From Blastococcus sp. TBT05-19 (GTDB taxonomy: Bacteria; Actinomycetota; Actinomycetes; Mycobacteriales; Geodermatophilaceae): a DNA stretch of 64,000 bases. A program made the translations under genes and the position numbers. Shown piece by piece: positions 8,130-17,075 of this stretch. How positions within the stretch are numbered: the first letter of the stretch is position 1; every line of letters begins with the position of its first letter. Where the stretch lies: positions 1 to 64,000 of the forward strand of contig NZ_QOHI01000001.1 of NCBI RefSeq assembly GCF_003319095.1, read 5' to 3'. A model generated the notes under the pieces. The model was not told the DNA's origin and made no database searches. It was given only the letters and a program-made list of their open reading frames with translations.

Positions 8130-9335
8130 TCAGGCGCCCGGGAGCAGCGCGACCAGGCGGGAGAGCGTGCGGGCGAGCACGCTGCTCCCCACGCCGGCGT
8201 CGGTGTTCGATCCCTCGGGAGCGGAGCCGACCGCTGTCCACCAGTCGCGCAGCGGCGGCGGGTCCAGCACGTCGATCCGCTCACCCGGCTGCGGGATCGC
8301 GACCTCGATGCCGCGGGGGCCGGCGGCCGCGAGCAGCCGCTGCACCGGCTCGGCCCAGCGGTGGAAGGCGAGGTTGAACGTCGCCCAGTGGATCGGCAGC
8401 AGGATGCCGCCGCCCAGGTCGCCGTGCGCCCGCACGGCCTCCTCCGGGTCCATGTGGATGGCGTGCCAGGCGTCGTTGTAGGCGCCGATCGGCAGCAGGG
8501 TCAGGTCGAAGGGGCCCAGCCGGGCGCCGATCTCGGCGAAGGCGGGCGTGTAGCCGGTGTCGCCGCCGAAGAAGACCCGGTGCCGCGGCCCGGTGACCGA
8601 CCACGACGCCCAGAGCGTGGTGTCCCGGTGGAAGTAGCGCCCCGAGAAGTGCCGCGCCTCGGTGCAGGTGAGGGTCAGCCCGCCGATGCGGTGCTCGCCG
8701 TCCCAGTCGAGCTCGACGATCCGCTCGTCAGGGACGCCCCACTTGCGCAGGTGCTCGCCGATGCCCAGCGGGACGACCCACGGGGCGGTCTGCGTGCGCA
8801 GGAGCGCCTCGACGGTGGGCAGGTCGAGGTGGTCGTAGTGGTCGTGCGAGATGAGCACCGCGTCCACCGGCGGCAGCTGGTCGAGCTCGACGGGCGGCTC
8901 GTGCAGGCGGGTGGGCCCGAACACGGGGGACGGCGAGACGCGGTACCCCCAGACCGGGTCGAGCAGCACCCGCTGCCCGTCGACCTCCAGCAGCGCGCTG
9001 GCGTGCCCGAACCAGGTGACGGCGAGCTCCGCGGGCTCGGCCGGCAGCTCGGCGGTGGCCAGCGGGATGGGTCCGCCCGGCAGGCCGACGTGGCGTTCCT
9101 CGTGCCACTGCCGGAGGAGGCCGTCGCGCGTGTTGGCGGGGGAGAGCGCCGGCGTCGGCATCCGGTTGTGGAACTTGCCGTCGGAGAACTGCGGGGAGCC
9201 GGCCACCACGCGGCGCAGCCGGCGGCGATGGGCGCCGAGCGCTCGGGGGAGCCCCCAGGCGGCGGCGGTCACGAAGCCCACCGGCCCGGCGAGGACGGTG
9301 GCGACGGCGGCACGGCGGAGTGAACGGGACGGCAC
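8130..9335 (-). CDS. MBL-fold hydrolase, NAPE-PLD/UlaG-like
   Basis: A metallo-beta-lactamase fold enzyme of 401 residues. An N-terminal hydrophobic segment (about 8-30) probably anchors or exports it. The dinuclear metal motif is SHDHYDHLD, with further ligands in TEARHFSGR, FFGGDTGY and LLPIHWATF. The long N-terminal region and the DPVWGYRVSPSPVFGPTR segment resemble the family that includes mammalian NAPE-hydrolysing phospholipase D, so a phospholipid or phosphodiester substrate is possible, but none can be named from sequence. An 82-bp nested inverted repeat lies upstream of its start. Confidence 0.83.
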   Translation of the reverse strand: MPSRSLRRAAVATVLAGPVGFVTAAAWGLPRALGAHRRRLRRVVAGSPQFSDGKFHNRMPTPALSPANTRDGLLRQWHEERHVGLPGGPIPLATAELPAEPAELAVTWFGHASALLEVDGQRVLLDPVWGYRVSPSPVFGPTRLHEPPVELDQLPPVDAVLISHDHYDHLDLPTVEALLRTQTAPWVVPLGIGEHLRKWGVPDERIVELDWDGEHRIGGLTLTCTEARHFSGRYFHRDTTLWASWSVTGPRHRVFFGGDTGYTPAFAEIGARLGPFDLTLLPIGAYNDAWHAIHMDPEEAVRAHGDLGGGILLPIHWATFNLAFHRWAEPVQRLLAAAGPRGIEVAIPQPGERIDVLDPPPLRDWWTAVGSAPEGSNTDAGVGSSVLARTLSRLVALLPGA

Positions 9336-9395
9336 GGTTCCAGTGTCCCAGCCGCAGCGCCGAGCGCTCCTGTGGAGCCGACGACGTCCGCTTGA

Positions 9396-9477
9396 TGATC
9401 AGGTCTCCTGGTCGTCGATGGTCCTCCCTCACGGTCGACGGTGAGGGAGGACCCAGAACGATCAGGAGACCTGATCA
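9396..9477. repeat. Nested inverted repeat between two minus-strand genes
   Basis: Two perfect inverted repeats, one inside the other. The outer arms are 15 bp (9396-9410 and 9463-9477, TGATCAGGTCTCCTG and its complement). The inner arms are 13 bp (9420-9432 and 9441-9453, GGTCCTCCCTCAC and its complement). The 9-bp segments joining the arms do not pair. It lies 8 bp after the ABC permease stop and 60 bp before the MBL hydrolase start, so it may end the ABC operon transcript. No transposase is linked to it. Confidence 0.8.
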
Positions 9478-9484
9478 CGACGGG

Positions 9485-11971
9485 TCAGGCGGCGATGGCG
9501 GCCACCGGGGCGGTGCGGGCGGCACGACGGGCCGGCAGGACCGAGGCCAGCAGCCCGGCCACGGTGGCGACGGCGACGATGACGGCGATCTGCACCCACG
9601 GGACGTCGAGCACGATCGTGCCGAGCTCGCCGAGCACCGAGGCGGCCCCGATCAGCCCGTAGGCCCCGCCGATCAGGACGCCGAGCACGGCCGCGACACC
9701 CGCCACGAGCACCGCCTCCCACGCCAGCAGGCCGCGCAGCTGGCCGCGGGTGAGCCCGAGAGCGCGCAGCAGACCGTTCTCCTGCCGCCGCTCGACCACC
9801 GACAGCGCCAGCGTGTTGCCCACCCCGATGAGCGCGATGACCACGGCCACGCCGAGCAGGCCCGTGACGACCAGCAGCAGGGCGTCGAGGATCTCGTCGA
9901 TCTCGGCCCGCATCGTCACCAGGCCGGTCACCTGGGTCTCGGGCGACGCCTCGGCGACGACGTCGGTGATCCGGTCGACCACCTCCAGCTGCCGTTCCGG
10001 GTCGCTGTCGGCCAGGCGCAACCAGACCTGTCCGAGAGCGGCGTCCGGGGACAGCGCCCGGAGCTCGTCGGCGTCCAGCAGGAGCGGGTTGTCGGCGTCG
10101 ATCACCCGCACGGTGAACTCCCGGACCGGGACCTGCGCGCCGGGGTCGCCCCCGCCGAGGGCGACCCGATCGCCGTCGCCCACGTCCCACACCTCGGCCA
10201 GCCACTCCGGCACCGACGCCTCTCCGGCGCCGGGCAGGACGAGGTCCTCGGTGGACCGCAGCGCGGCGGCGGCCTCGGCGCGGTCGACGCCGAAGGCGCC
10301 GGTCGGCTCGCCGTCCGGACCCGTGACGCTGCCGGCGAGGACCGAGGCGCTGCGCTCGACGCCCTCGGTGCCGGTCAACGTGCCCACCAGGGACGCCGGG
10401 AGCTCGCCGGCGAAGCCCTCGACCACGACGTCGGTCGGGAACTCCGCGGCCAGCCCGGCCTGGGCGGTGGCCCGCGTGGACGCCGCGCCCACGACGAAGG
10501 CGCTGGTCAGCGTGACGCCGATGAGGAGCGCCGTCGCGGTGGCCGCCGTCCGCCGGGGGTTGCGGGTGGCGTTGCCGGACGCGAGCCGGGCCGGGACCCC
10601 GCCGAGACGCCCGGCCAGCCGGCCGGCGGCCGCCACGACGGGCGGCACCCCGCGCTGCGCGAGCAGGACGACGCCCAGGAAGCTCAGCACGCCGCCCGGG
10701 AGCGCGATCAGCACGTCCCCGGCCGTCACGCCGACCGCCATGAGGCCGATGCCCGGCAGCAGGAGCAGCAGCCCCAGGACCAGTCGCAGGACGCCCGGCC
10801 GCGAGCGCAGCGGCGCCTGGTCGACGGGGCGCAGGGCGGCCAGCGGGGCGACGCGGGTGGCGGCGCGGGCGGGGGCCAGCGCGGCCAGGAACGTCACCAG
10901 CGTGCCGACCAGCACGCCGGCCAGCGGCGCGTACCAGGGGACCGAGAGGCCGGCGAGGGGGATCGGCGCCTCGGCGCCGCCCACGAGCGCGGAGACCAGT
11001 GCGGCCAGGCCGATGCCCGCGGCGGCGCCGATCGCCGAGGAGACCAGCCCGGTGACCAGGGCCTCGCCGAGCACGCCGCGGCGCACCTGCCGGGCGGTGG
11101 CGCCCACGCAGCGCAGCAGCGCGAGCTCCCGGGTCCGCTGGGCGAGGAGGACGGCGAAGGTGTTGGCGATGACCAGGCCGGCGACGACGACGGCGACCGT
11201 CCCGAAGACCAGCAGCACCGCGGTGAGCGCCATCGCGTTGCCGAGCATGTTCGCCGCGGCCTCGTCGGCGCGCTCGGCGCCGGTCAGCACCTCGACCTGC
11301 CGGGCGCCCAGCGCGGTCGCGGCGTCGGAACGGACCTGTTCGTCACCGGCACCGGGGGCGGCGGCGACCCGCAGCTCGACGGGGTCGACCGCCCCCCACT
11401 GCCGCGCCTGGTCCGGGGTCACGAAGGCCCGGCCGTACAGCCCGGCCTGGGGGTCCCCGCTGAGGTCGACGATCCCGGTGACGGTCGCCTCGGAGGCGAT
11501 CTCCGCGCCGGTCTCGTCGAAGCTGGTCACGGTGAGGACGTCGCCCACCTCGGCACGGGCGCGCTCGCTGACGGCGACCTCGCCGGGTCCGTCGGGCAGG
11601 GTGCCCTCGGTCATCCGCTGCCAGCGCAGCGCGGCGTCGTCGGCCACCGATTCGACGAAGAGGTACTGGGCGCCGCCGCGGCCGGGGACCCCGGCCTGGA
11701 CCGACGTCTCGTAGGACGGGGCGACGGCGGCGACCGAGTCCAGGCCGGTGAGGGTGTCGACGTCGTCGACCAGGGACGTGCCCTCGGTGGAGGTGACGAC
11801 CGCCGCGGCACCGACGTACTGCGCGCCGACCGCGGCCAGCACGGTGCTGCGGGCGGTCGCGTTGAGCACGAGCGTGGCGACCACGAAGCCCACCGCGATG
11901 ACGATGGCGAGGGTGGAGGCGACCAGGCGCGCGGCGTGCGCGCGCAGCTGGGCGAGCAGGACGGAGCGCAT
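9485..11971 (-). CDS. ABC transporter permease, FtsX/MacB type
   Basis: A large exporter permease of 828 residues with duplicated architecture. The first helix (about 10-35) precedes a large extracytoplasmic MacB-like domain. A three-helix FtsX core follows around residues 250-370, with the cytoplasmic segment LAQRTRELALLRCVGATARQVRR. There is then a middle helix block, a second external domain and a second FtsX core ending at the C-terminus, with VVERRQENGLLRALGLTRGQLRG. This is the usual form for actinobacterial lipoprotein- or peptide-handling exporters. It follows the ATPase gene by 5 bp. Confidence 0.9.
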   Translation of the reverse strand: MRSVLLAQLRAHAARLVASTLAIVIAVGFVVATLVLNATARSTVLAAVGAQYVGAAAVVTSTEGTSLVDDVDTLTGLDSVAAVAPSYETSVQAGVPGRGGAQYLFVESVADDAALRWQRMTEGTLPDGPGEVAVSERARAEVGDVLTVTSFDETGAEIASEATVTGIVDLSGDPQAGLYGRAFVTPDQARQWGAVDPVELRVAAAPGAGDEQVRSDAATALGARQVEVLTGAERADEAAANMLGNAMALTAVLLVFGTVAVVVAGLVIANTFAVLLAQRTRELALLRCVGATARQVRRGVLGEALVTGLVSSAIGAAAGIGLAALVSALVGGAEAPIPLAGLSVPWYAPLAGVLVGTLVTFLAALAPARAATRVAPLAALRPVDQAPLRSRPGVLRLVLGLLLLLPGIGLMAVGVTAGDVLIALPGGVLSFLGVVLLAQRGVPPVVAAAGRLAGRLGGVPARLASGNATRNPRRTAATATALLIGVTLTSAFVVGAASTRATAQAGLAAEFPTDVVVEGFAGELPASLVGTLTGTEGVERSASVLAGSVTGPDGEPTGAFGVDRAEAAAALRSTEDLVLPGAGEASVPEWLAEVWDVGDGDRVALGGGDPGAQVPVREFTVRVIDADNPLLLDADELRALSPDAALGQVWLRLADSDPERQLEVVDRITDVVAEASPETQVTGLVTMRAEIDEILDALLLVVTGLLGVAVVIALIGVGNTLALSVVERRQENGLLRALGLTRGQLRGLLAWEAVLVAGVAAVLGVLIGGAYGLIGAASVLGELGTIVLDVPWVQIAVIVAVATVAGLLASVLPARRAARTAPVAAIAA

Positions 11972-11976
11972 GGCGG

Positions 11977-12753
11977 TCAGGCCCCCAGCCCGCGCAGCGC
12001 GTCGAGCACCGTCTCGGCCGTGGGGTCGGTCAGCTCACCGGCGAGGCGGCCGTCGGCGAGCAGCACCACGCGGTCGGCGTAGGCGGCGGCCGACGGGTCG
12101 TGGGTGACCATGACGACGGTCTGGCCGGTCTCCCGGACGCTGGAGCGCAGCAGGCCCAGCACCTCGGCGCCCGAGCGCGAGTCGAGGTTGCCGGTCGGCT
12201 CGTCGGCGAAGACGACGTCGGGGCGGGGGAGCAGGGCGCGGGCGATGGCGACCCGCTGCTGCTGACCGCCGGAGAGCTCGTGCGGCCGGTGGCCCAGCCG
12301 CTCGCGCAGGCCGAGGCGGGCGACGACGTCGTCGAACCAGCCGGAGTCGGGCCGGGAGCCGGCCAGCTGCATGGGCAGCACGATGTTCTCCCTCGCGGGC
12401 AGCACCGGGAGCAGGTTGAAGGCCTGGAAGACGAAGCCGATCCGCTGGCGGCGCAGGGCCGTCAGGGCGTCGTCGCGCAGGCCGGTCAGCTCGGTGTCGC
12501 CGAGCCACACCTGGCCGGCGGTCGCGGTGTCGAGGCCGGCGAGGCAGTGCATGAGCGTGGACTTGCCGGAGCCCGAGGGGCCCATGATCGCGGTGAACCC
12601 GCCGCGGGCGAAGGCGACGTCGACCCCGGCCAGGGCCTGGACGGCGGTCTCGCCCTTCCCGTAGGTCTTGCGCAGCCCGGCGGCGCGCACGGCGACACCT
12701 GCCGGTGCGGCGGCCGGCGGCTCGCCGGGGACGGTCATGACGGGGACGGACAC
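11977..12753 (-). CDS. ABC transporter ATP-binding protein, LolD/MacB type
   Basis: The ATPase partner (258 residues) of the following FtsX-type permease. Walker A is GPSGSGKST, the Q-loop lies in FVFQAFNLLPVL, the signature is LSGGQQQR, Walker B is VVFADEPTGNLDS and the switch histidine is VMVTHDPS. The NLDS D-loop is typical of the LolD/FtsE/MacB branch. The GTG at 12753 is chosen because GGAGG sits six bases upstream; the frame is open to 12792. The two-component genes upstream on the same strand end about 160 bp away and may control this transporter. Confidence 0.92.
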   Translation of the reverse strand: MSVPVMTVPGEPPAAAPAGVAVRAAGLRKTYGKGETAVQALAGVDVAFARGGFTAIMGPSGSGKSTLMHCLAGLDTATAGQVWLGDTELTGLRDDALTALRRQRIGFVFQAFNLLPVLPARENIVLPMQLAGSRPDSGWFDDVVARLGLRERLGHRPHELSGGQQQRVAIARALLPRPDVVFADEPTGNLDSRSGAEVLGLLRSSVRETGQTVVMVTHDPSAAAYADRVVLLADGRLAGELTDPTAETVLDALRGLGA

Positions 12754-12870
12754 TGCGGACCTCCGCGGAGCAGGTGATCGGGACGTGATCACGCTGCCGC
12801 CCGACGCTGTCCTCGCGCGTCGGCGCCGGGGCTGATCTCCGCCGTCATCCCCTGGTAGGACGGGAGGCGC

Positions 12871-12915
12871 TGGAACGGCCCCGTCCAGAGGTGAGGGGGA
12901 CGGGGTCCTTCGTCA
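12871..12915 (-). terminator. Hairpin terminator at the end of the response regulator gene
   Basis: On the minus strand the stop codon runs straight into GAAGGACCCCGTCC, then an 11-base loop, then GGACGGGGCCGTTCC, a GC-rich stem with one wobble pair and one mismatch and no U-tract. The same stop-proximal layout and flanks (AAGGACCC and GGGCCGTTCC) recur at 35846-35915. Confidence 0.7.
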
Positions 12916-13605
12916 GGCGTCGCGGAGCAGGTCCGCGGGGGCGACCAGGCCGGTCCGGTAGGCGAGGACGACGGCCTGCACCCGGTCCCGCGAGCCGGTC
13001 TTGGCCAGCACCCGCCCGACGTGCGTCTTCACCGTCGCCTCGCTGACGAAGAAGTGCGCCGCGATCTCGCTGTTCGACGCTCCCAGCGCCATCTGCTCCA
13101 GCACCTCGCGTTCACGGGGGGTGAGGTCGGCGAGGGTGCGGTCGTCCACCGGGGCCGCCGGCGTCGCGCCCCTCAGCATCGGCGCCACGTGCTGCAGCAG
13201 CCGCCTGGTGGAGCTGGCCGCGATCACGGAGTCCCCGGCGTGCACGGTGCGGACGGCGGCCAGCATCTCCTCCGGGGCGGCGTCCTTGAGCAGGAACCCG
13301 CTGGCCCCGGCGCCGATGGCGGCCACCACGTACTCGTCGAGGTCGAAGGTGGTGAGGACGACGACCCGCGGCGGCTCGGGCAGCGCCGTCACCTGCCGGG
13401 TCGCCTCGATGCCGTCGGTGCCGGGCATCCGGACGTCCATGAGGACGACGTCGGCGCGGGTGCCCGCCAGCAGCTCCACCGCGGCTGCGCCGTCGCCGGC
13501 CTCGCCCACCACGCTGAGGTCGGGCTGGGAGTCGATGACCATCCGGAACCCGGCCCGGACCATCTGCTGGTCGTCGACGAGGACGACGCGGATCGGCTCG
13601 CTCAT
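12913..13605 (-). CDS. NarL/LuxR-family response regulator
   Basis: A two-component regulator of 230 residues. The receiver domain (about 1-125) has the acidic pocket VDDQQ, the phospho-acceptor aspartate in VVLMDVRMPGTDG and the lysine in FLLKDAAPEE. The C-terminal LuxR helix-turn-helix is LTPREREVLEQMALGASN followed by VSEATVKTHVGRVL. Its ATG overlaps the end of the upstream kinase gene by 4 bp (ATGA), so the two are translated together. The adjoining ABC exporter is the most likely target. Confidence 0.93.
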   Translation of the reverse strand: MSEPIRVVLVDDQQMVRAGFRMVIDSQPDLSVVGEAGDGAAAVELLAGTRADVVLMDVRMPGTDGIEATRQVTALPEPPRVVVLTTFDLDEYVVAAIGAGASGFLLKDAAPEEMLAAVRTVHAGDSVIAASSTRRLLQHVAPMLRGATPAAPVDDRTLADLTPREREVLEQMALGASNSEIAAHFFVSEATVKTHVGRVLAKTGSRDRVQAVVLAYRTGLVAPADLLRDA

Positions 13606-14783
13606 CGACGGGAACCGTAGGGCAGTGCGGCGTGCACACCGAAACCGCCGCCGTGCCGGGGGCCGGCCTCCAGGCGCCCGCCGTGCAGCGCGGCCCGCTC
13701 CCGCATCCCGCGCACCCCCTGCCCCTGGCCGTCGGAGTCCACCATCGCCGCCGAGGCGCCCCGGCCGTCGTCGAGCACGGAGAGCTCGAGCGCGTCGGGC
13801 CGCCACTGCAGCCGCACCCAGGCGCGCGAGGCCGGGCCCGCGTGCTTGAGCACGTTGGTCAGCGACTCCTGCACGATCCGGTACGCGGCCAGCTGCGGGC
13901 CGGCGGGCAGCGGCTGCGGCTCGCCCTCGACGATCAGGTCGACGTCCAGGCCGCTGGCGCGCACGTCGTCGACCAGCGCCGGGATCGCGGCGACGTCGGG
14001 CTGCGGGGCGTACTCCTCGGTGCCCCCCTCGCGGAGCACGCCGAGCAGCGAGCGCATGTCGGTGAGCGCCTGGCGCCCGGTGGCGGCGATGGCCTCCAGG
14101 GCGCCGGTCGCGGCCTCGGGGTCGGCCTTCCCGGCGTACCGGCCGCCGTCGGCCTGGGCGATGACCACCGAGAGGGAGTGCGCGACGACGTCGTGCAGCT
14201 CGCGCGCGATGCGTGCCCGCTCGGTGCTGGCCGCCAAGCGCATCTCCTGGTCGCGCTCCAGCTCGAGCAGCCGGGCCCGCTCCTCCAGCGAGGCGAGCTG
14301 CTGCACCCGGGCGCGCCGCAGGCGGCCCAGCGACCAGGCCGCGACGACGGAGACGCCGATCGCGGCGGTCGTCGGCACCACCGACGAAGCCAGCCCGTAG
14401 TCGAAGAACCGCAGTGCGGCCAGGCCGGCGCCGAGCAGGCCGATGCCGAGCCCCGCCCGCGCCGCCCAGCGGGGTGCGTAGGCGGCCAGCGCGTAGATCA
14501 TCAGCAGGACGGCGACGTTCGCGACCAGGAAGTCGGGGGCGATCATCAGCTCGAGCAGGCCCGCGGCCACGACGACGGCGGCGGCCGGCACCGGCGCCCT
14601 CCGCCGCCAGGCGAGCGGAGCGGTGAGCAGCACGCCCACGACGAAGGCGGCGGCGGTCCCGGACCAGTAGGTGTCCGCGGTGATCAGGACCGTGAGGAAG
14701 AAGACCGCCCCGGCGAAGGCGACGTCGACGGCGAACGGATGCGTGCGCGTCCACTGCGTCAGGCGGTCGAGGGGGCGCTCCAC
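13602..14783 (-). CDS. Sensor histidine kinase, DesK/NarX class
   Basis: A membrane sensor kinase of 393 residues. Several N-terminal transmembrane helices (about residues 15-150, including a basic APLAWRRRAPVPAAA loop) form the sensor, with no large external domain. A coiled segment leads to the HisKA_3 dimerisation helix, with the phospho-accepting His in ARELHDVVAHSLSVV. The HATPase domain has QESLTNVLKHAG (N box) and LDDGRG. The start chosen is the GTG at 14783; the much longer open frame upstream is non-coding in character. It pairs with the overlapping response regulator. Confidence 0.92.
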   Translation of the reverse strand: MERPLDRLTQWTRTHPFAVDVAFAGAVFFLTVLITADTYWSGTAAAFVVGVLLTAPLAWRRRAPVPAAAVVVAAGLLELMIAPDFLVANVAVLLMIYALAAYAPRWAARAGLGIGLLGAGLAALRFFDYGLASSVVPTTAAIGVSVVAAWSLGRLRRARVQQLASLEERARLLELERDQEMRLAASTERARIARELHDVVAHSLSVVIAQADGGRYAGKADPEAATGALEAIAATGRQALTDMRSLLGVLREGGTEEYAPQPDVAAIPALVDDVRASGLDVDLIVEGEPQPLPAGPQLAAYRIVQESLTNVLKHAGPASRAWVRLQWRPDALELSVLDDGRGASAAMVDSDGQGQGVRGMRERAALHGGRLEAGPRHGGGFGVHAALPYGSRR

Positions 14784-14875
14784 GGCGTCGACCCTAGGAG
14801 GAACGGCGTCCTTTCTCGTCGACCCGCAGGGGGAGATGCGGGTCCTACCGCGGGTGGAGGGGGTAGGACGGTGCC

Positions 14876-15016
14876 GTGACCTCCCCGGGACCCGAGGACG
14901 AGGGCGGCGACGCCGCCTGCTGGCTGCGGCGGGTCTGCCCCGCCTGCGGGCGGATCGCCGACGAGGACCCGCCCACGCGCTGCCCGGCCTGCGGTGAGGT
15001 GCTGCCGGCGGAGTGA
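14876..15016 (+). CDS. Small zinc-ribbon protein (46 aa)
   Basis: A very short gene in the gap before the LytS-type kinase. The 46-residue product has two CPAC knuckles, in VCPACGRIAD and TRCPACGEVLP, 11 residues apart, exactly as in rubredoxin-like zinc ribbons. There is also a single Cys at position 15. The GTG start has a purine-rich GGTAGGA site eight bases upstream. A C-x2-C pair repeated within one short in-frame reading frame is unlikely by chance. It is probably a metal-binding accessory or regulator; the function is unknown. Confidence 0.68.
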   Translation: MTSPGPEDEGGDAACWLRRVCPACGRIADEDPPTRCPACGEVLPAE

Positions 15017-15177
15017 CGCTCGGGCGGCCGGGTGCAGCACATGTCCCGCACCCTGGTCGGACGACACGGCCCGATCGGGTGGCGGGTGCCGACGACCGGG
15101 CGTCTACCGTGCGCAGGGTCACCTTTCCCGCGTCCCCGGCGGGCACCGAGACGTGGGGGAGGAGGACCGGGAACCGG

Positions 15178-16332
15178 GTGCCAGCGCTCCCGGTGCCCCG
15201 ACCGACGATGCGCGATCTCTGGCGGTGGCTGCGCCCCGGCCACCTGGGCACCGAGGCGGAGCTGGCGACCTTCCGCACGCTCCACTCCGCCTCCCGCAGC
15301 GCGCCCGAGCTGCGCGCCGGCCTGACGACGGAGTCCGCCGAGCGCGCCGTCCGGCACCTGCGCGACCTGCTCGGCGTCCCCGCCGTCGCCCTCACCGACA
15401 CCGTGTCGATGCTGGCCTGGGACGGCCGGTTCGGGCACCACGAGCGCGACACCGCGGCCCTCGCCGCGTTCGTGCTCGAGTCCGGCAACACGGTGGTCCG
15501 CGATCGGAAGGACTTCGCCTGCACCGACGCCGGCTGCGGCCTGCGGCAGGTGGTGGTCAGCCCGCTCGTCGTGGAGGACCGGGTCGTCGGCACGCTGCAG
15601 GCCTTCACGTCGTCGGCGTCCGCCGGGCTCGTGCGGGCCGCGACGGAGGTCGCGCGCTGGGTCTCGGGGAACCTCGAGCTCGCCGAGCTCGACGCGTCCC
15701 GCACCCGGCTGATGGAGGCGGAGGTCCGGGCCCTGCGGGCGCAGATCAGCCCGCACTTCATCTACAACTCCCTCACCGCGATCGCCTCGTTCGTGCGGAC
15801 CGATCCCGAGCGGGCGCGGGAGCTGCTGCTGGAGTTCGCCGACTTCACCCGGTACTCCTTCAGCCGGCACGGGGAGTACACGACGCTGGCGGAGGAGCTG
15901 CGGTCGATCGAGCGCTACCTGGTCCTGGAGAAGGCGCGGTTCGGCGACCGCCTGCAGGTCACCCTGCGGGTGGCCCAGGAGGTGCTGCCGGTCGCCGTCC
16001 CGTTCCTCTGCCTCCAGCCGCTGGTGGAGAACGCGGTCCGGCACGGCCTGGAGCGCAAACCCGGGACCGGGAGGGTCACCATCATCGCGGCCGACCAGGC
16101 CGGCGAGTGCCTGATCACGGTGGAGGACGACGGCGTGGGCGAGGATCCCGAGAAGGTGCGGCGGGCGCTCGCCGGTGACGTCTCCGTCGACTCGGTCGGC
16201 CTGGGCAACGTCGATGCCCGCCTGCGCACGGCCTTCGGCGACGAGTACGGGCTGGTGGTCGAGACCGCTCCCGCCGCGGGCACCAGGGTGATCGTGCGGG
16301 TGCCGAAGTTCGCCCCGGGGGTGCGACCGTGA
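15178..16332 (+). CDS. LytS/BtsS-type sensor histidine kinase, soluble
   Basis: A cytoplasmic kinase of 384 residues with no transmembrane segment. An N-terminal GAF-like sensor (about 40-185) contains the dicysteine segment DFACTDAGCGLR, which could bind a ligand or sense redox state. The kinase core is the His_kinase family: ISPHFIYNSLTAI holds the phospho-histidine, PLVENAVRHGLE is the N box and EDDGVG the ATP lid. The GTG at 15178 follows a GGGGAGGAGGA tract. The ATG at 15208 is a shorter alternative. It overlaps the LytTR regulator gene by 4 bp and precedes a monocarboxylate symporter, reminiscent of pyruvate-sensing LytS systems that control uptake. Confidence 0.88.
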   Translation: MPALPVPRPTMRDLWRWLRPGHLGTEAELATFRTLHSASRSAPELRAGLTTESAERAVRHLRDLLGVPAVALTDTVSMLAWDGRFGHHERDTAALAAFVLESGNTVVRDRKDFACTDAGCGLRQVVVSPLVVEDRVVGTLQAFTSSASAGLVRAATEVARWVSGNLELAELDASRTRLMEAEVRALRAQISPHFIYNSLTAIASFVRTDPERARELLLEFADFTRYSFSRHGEYTTLAEELRSIERYLVLEKARFGDRLQVTLRVAQEVLPVAVPFLCLQPLVENAVRHGLERKPGTGRVTIIAADQAGECLITVEDDGVGEDPEKVRRALAGDVSVDSVGLGNVDARLRTAFGDEYGLVVETAPAAGTRVIVRVPKFAPGVRP

Positions 16333-17072
16333 CCGGCGACCGGCTGACCGTGCTCGTGGTCGACGACGAGCGCCCCGCGCTCGAGGAGCTGCGCTGGCTG
16401 CTCGAGCGGGACGGCCGGATCGAGACCGTGCTGGCCAGCGACTCGGCCACCGAGGCGTTGCGGCTGCTCCAGGAGCGGAGCGTGGACGCCGTATTCCTGG
16501 ACATCCGGATGCCCGGGCTCAGCGGTGTCGACCTGGCCGGGGTGCTCTCCCGGTTCAAGGTGCCGCCCGCGGTCGTGTTCGTCACCGCCCACGACGACTA
16601 CGCCGTGGACGCCTTCGAGCTGGGCGCCGTCGACTACGTCCTCAAGCCGGTCCGCGACGACCGGCTGGCCGAGGCGGTCCGCCGGGTGGTCGGCGCGCGG
16701 GCCGGTGGCTCCGCGCCGGCCGACGACGACATCGCCGTGGAGCTGGGCGGGGTGACGAGGTTCGTGCCGCGCTCCAGCGTGGGCTACGTCGAGGCGCAGG
16801 GCGACTACGCCCGCCTGCACACCCCGACGGGCAGCCACCTGGTCCGGGTGCCGCTGACCACGCTCGAGGAGGCCTGGAAGGACGCGGGCTTCGTCCGCAT
16901 CCACCGGTCGCTGCTGGTCGCGCTGCAGCACGTCGAGGAGGTGCGCATGGACGCCGGCCGGTGCACGGTGGTCGTCGGCGGGGTGGAGCTCGGGGTGAGC
17001 CGCCGGCACACCCGGGAGCTGCGCGACCTGCTGGTGCGCCGGGCGCGGCCGGGCACCTCGGGACGGGGGTGA
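16329..17072 (+). CDS. LytTR-family response regulator
   Basis: A 247-residue regulator paired with the overlapping LytS-type kinase. The receiver has VVDDERPA, the phospho-Asp in AVFLDIRMPGLSG, and the Lys in YVLKPVRDD. The C-terminal LytTR DNA-binding domain (about 145-240) shows VGYVEAQGDYARLHT and FVRIHRSLLVAL. The GTG start lies in the kinase stop region (GTGA). The genes that follow, a small membrane protein and a sodium-solute symporter, are spaced 3 and 19 bp apart, so this is one operon with its own transport target. Confidence 0.92.
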   Translation: MTGDRLTVLVVDDERPALEELRWLLERDGRIETVLASDSATEALRLLQERSVDAVFLDIRMPGLSGVDLAGVLSRFKVPPAVVFVTAHDDYAVDAFELGAVDYVLKPVRDDRLAEAVRRVVGARAGGSAPADDDIAVELGGVTRFVPRSSVGYVEAQGDYARLHTPTGSHLVRVPLTTLEEAWKDAGFVRIHRSLLVALQHVEEVRMDAGRCTVVVGGVELGVSRRHTRELRDLLVRRARPGTSGRG

Positions 17073-17075
17073 CAG

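Noticed and set aside
9396..9477. The nested inverted repeat as an insertion sequence.
   Set aside because: No transposase, no target duplication, and only 82 bp long; kept as a repeat or terminator.
9320..12082. Very long plus-strand open frame opposite the ABC transporter genes (and similar ones at 27025-30771, 33777-37616 and 51157-55512).
   Set aside because: These are shadow frames caused by high GC. Their products are low-complexity and rich in Arg, Gly, Pro or Asp, and the opposite strand carries clear conserved families.
12784..12793. CGTGATCACG palindrome upstream of the ABC ATPase gene.
   Set aside because: Ten bases with common GC-rich content; too short to call an operator without other copies.
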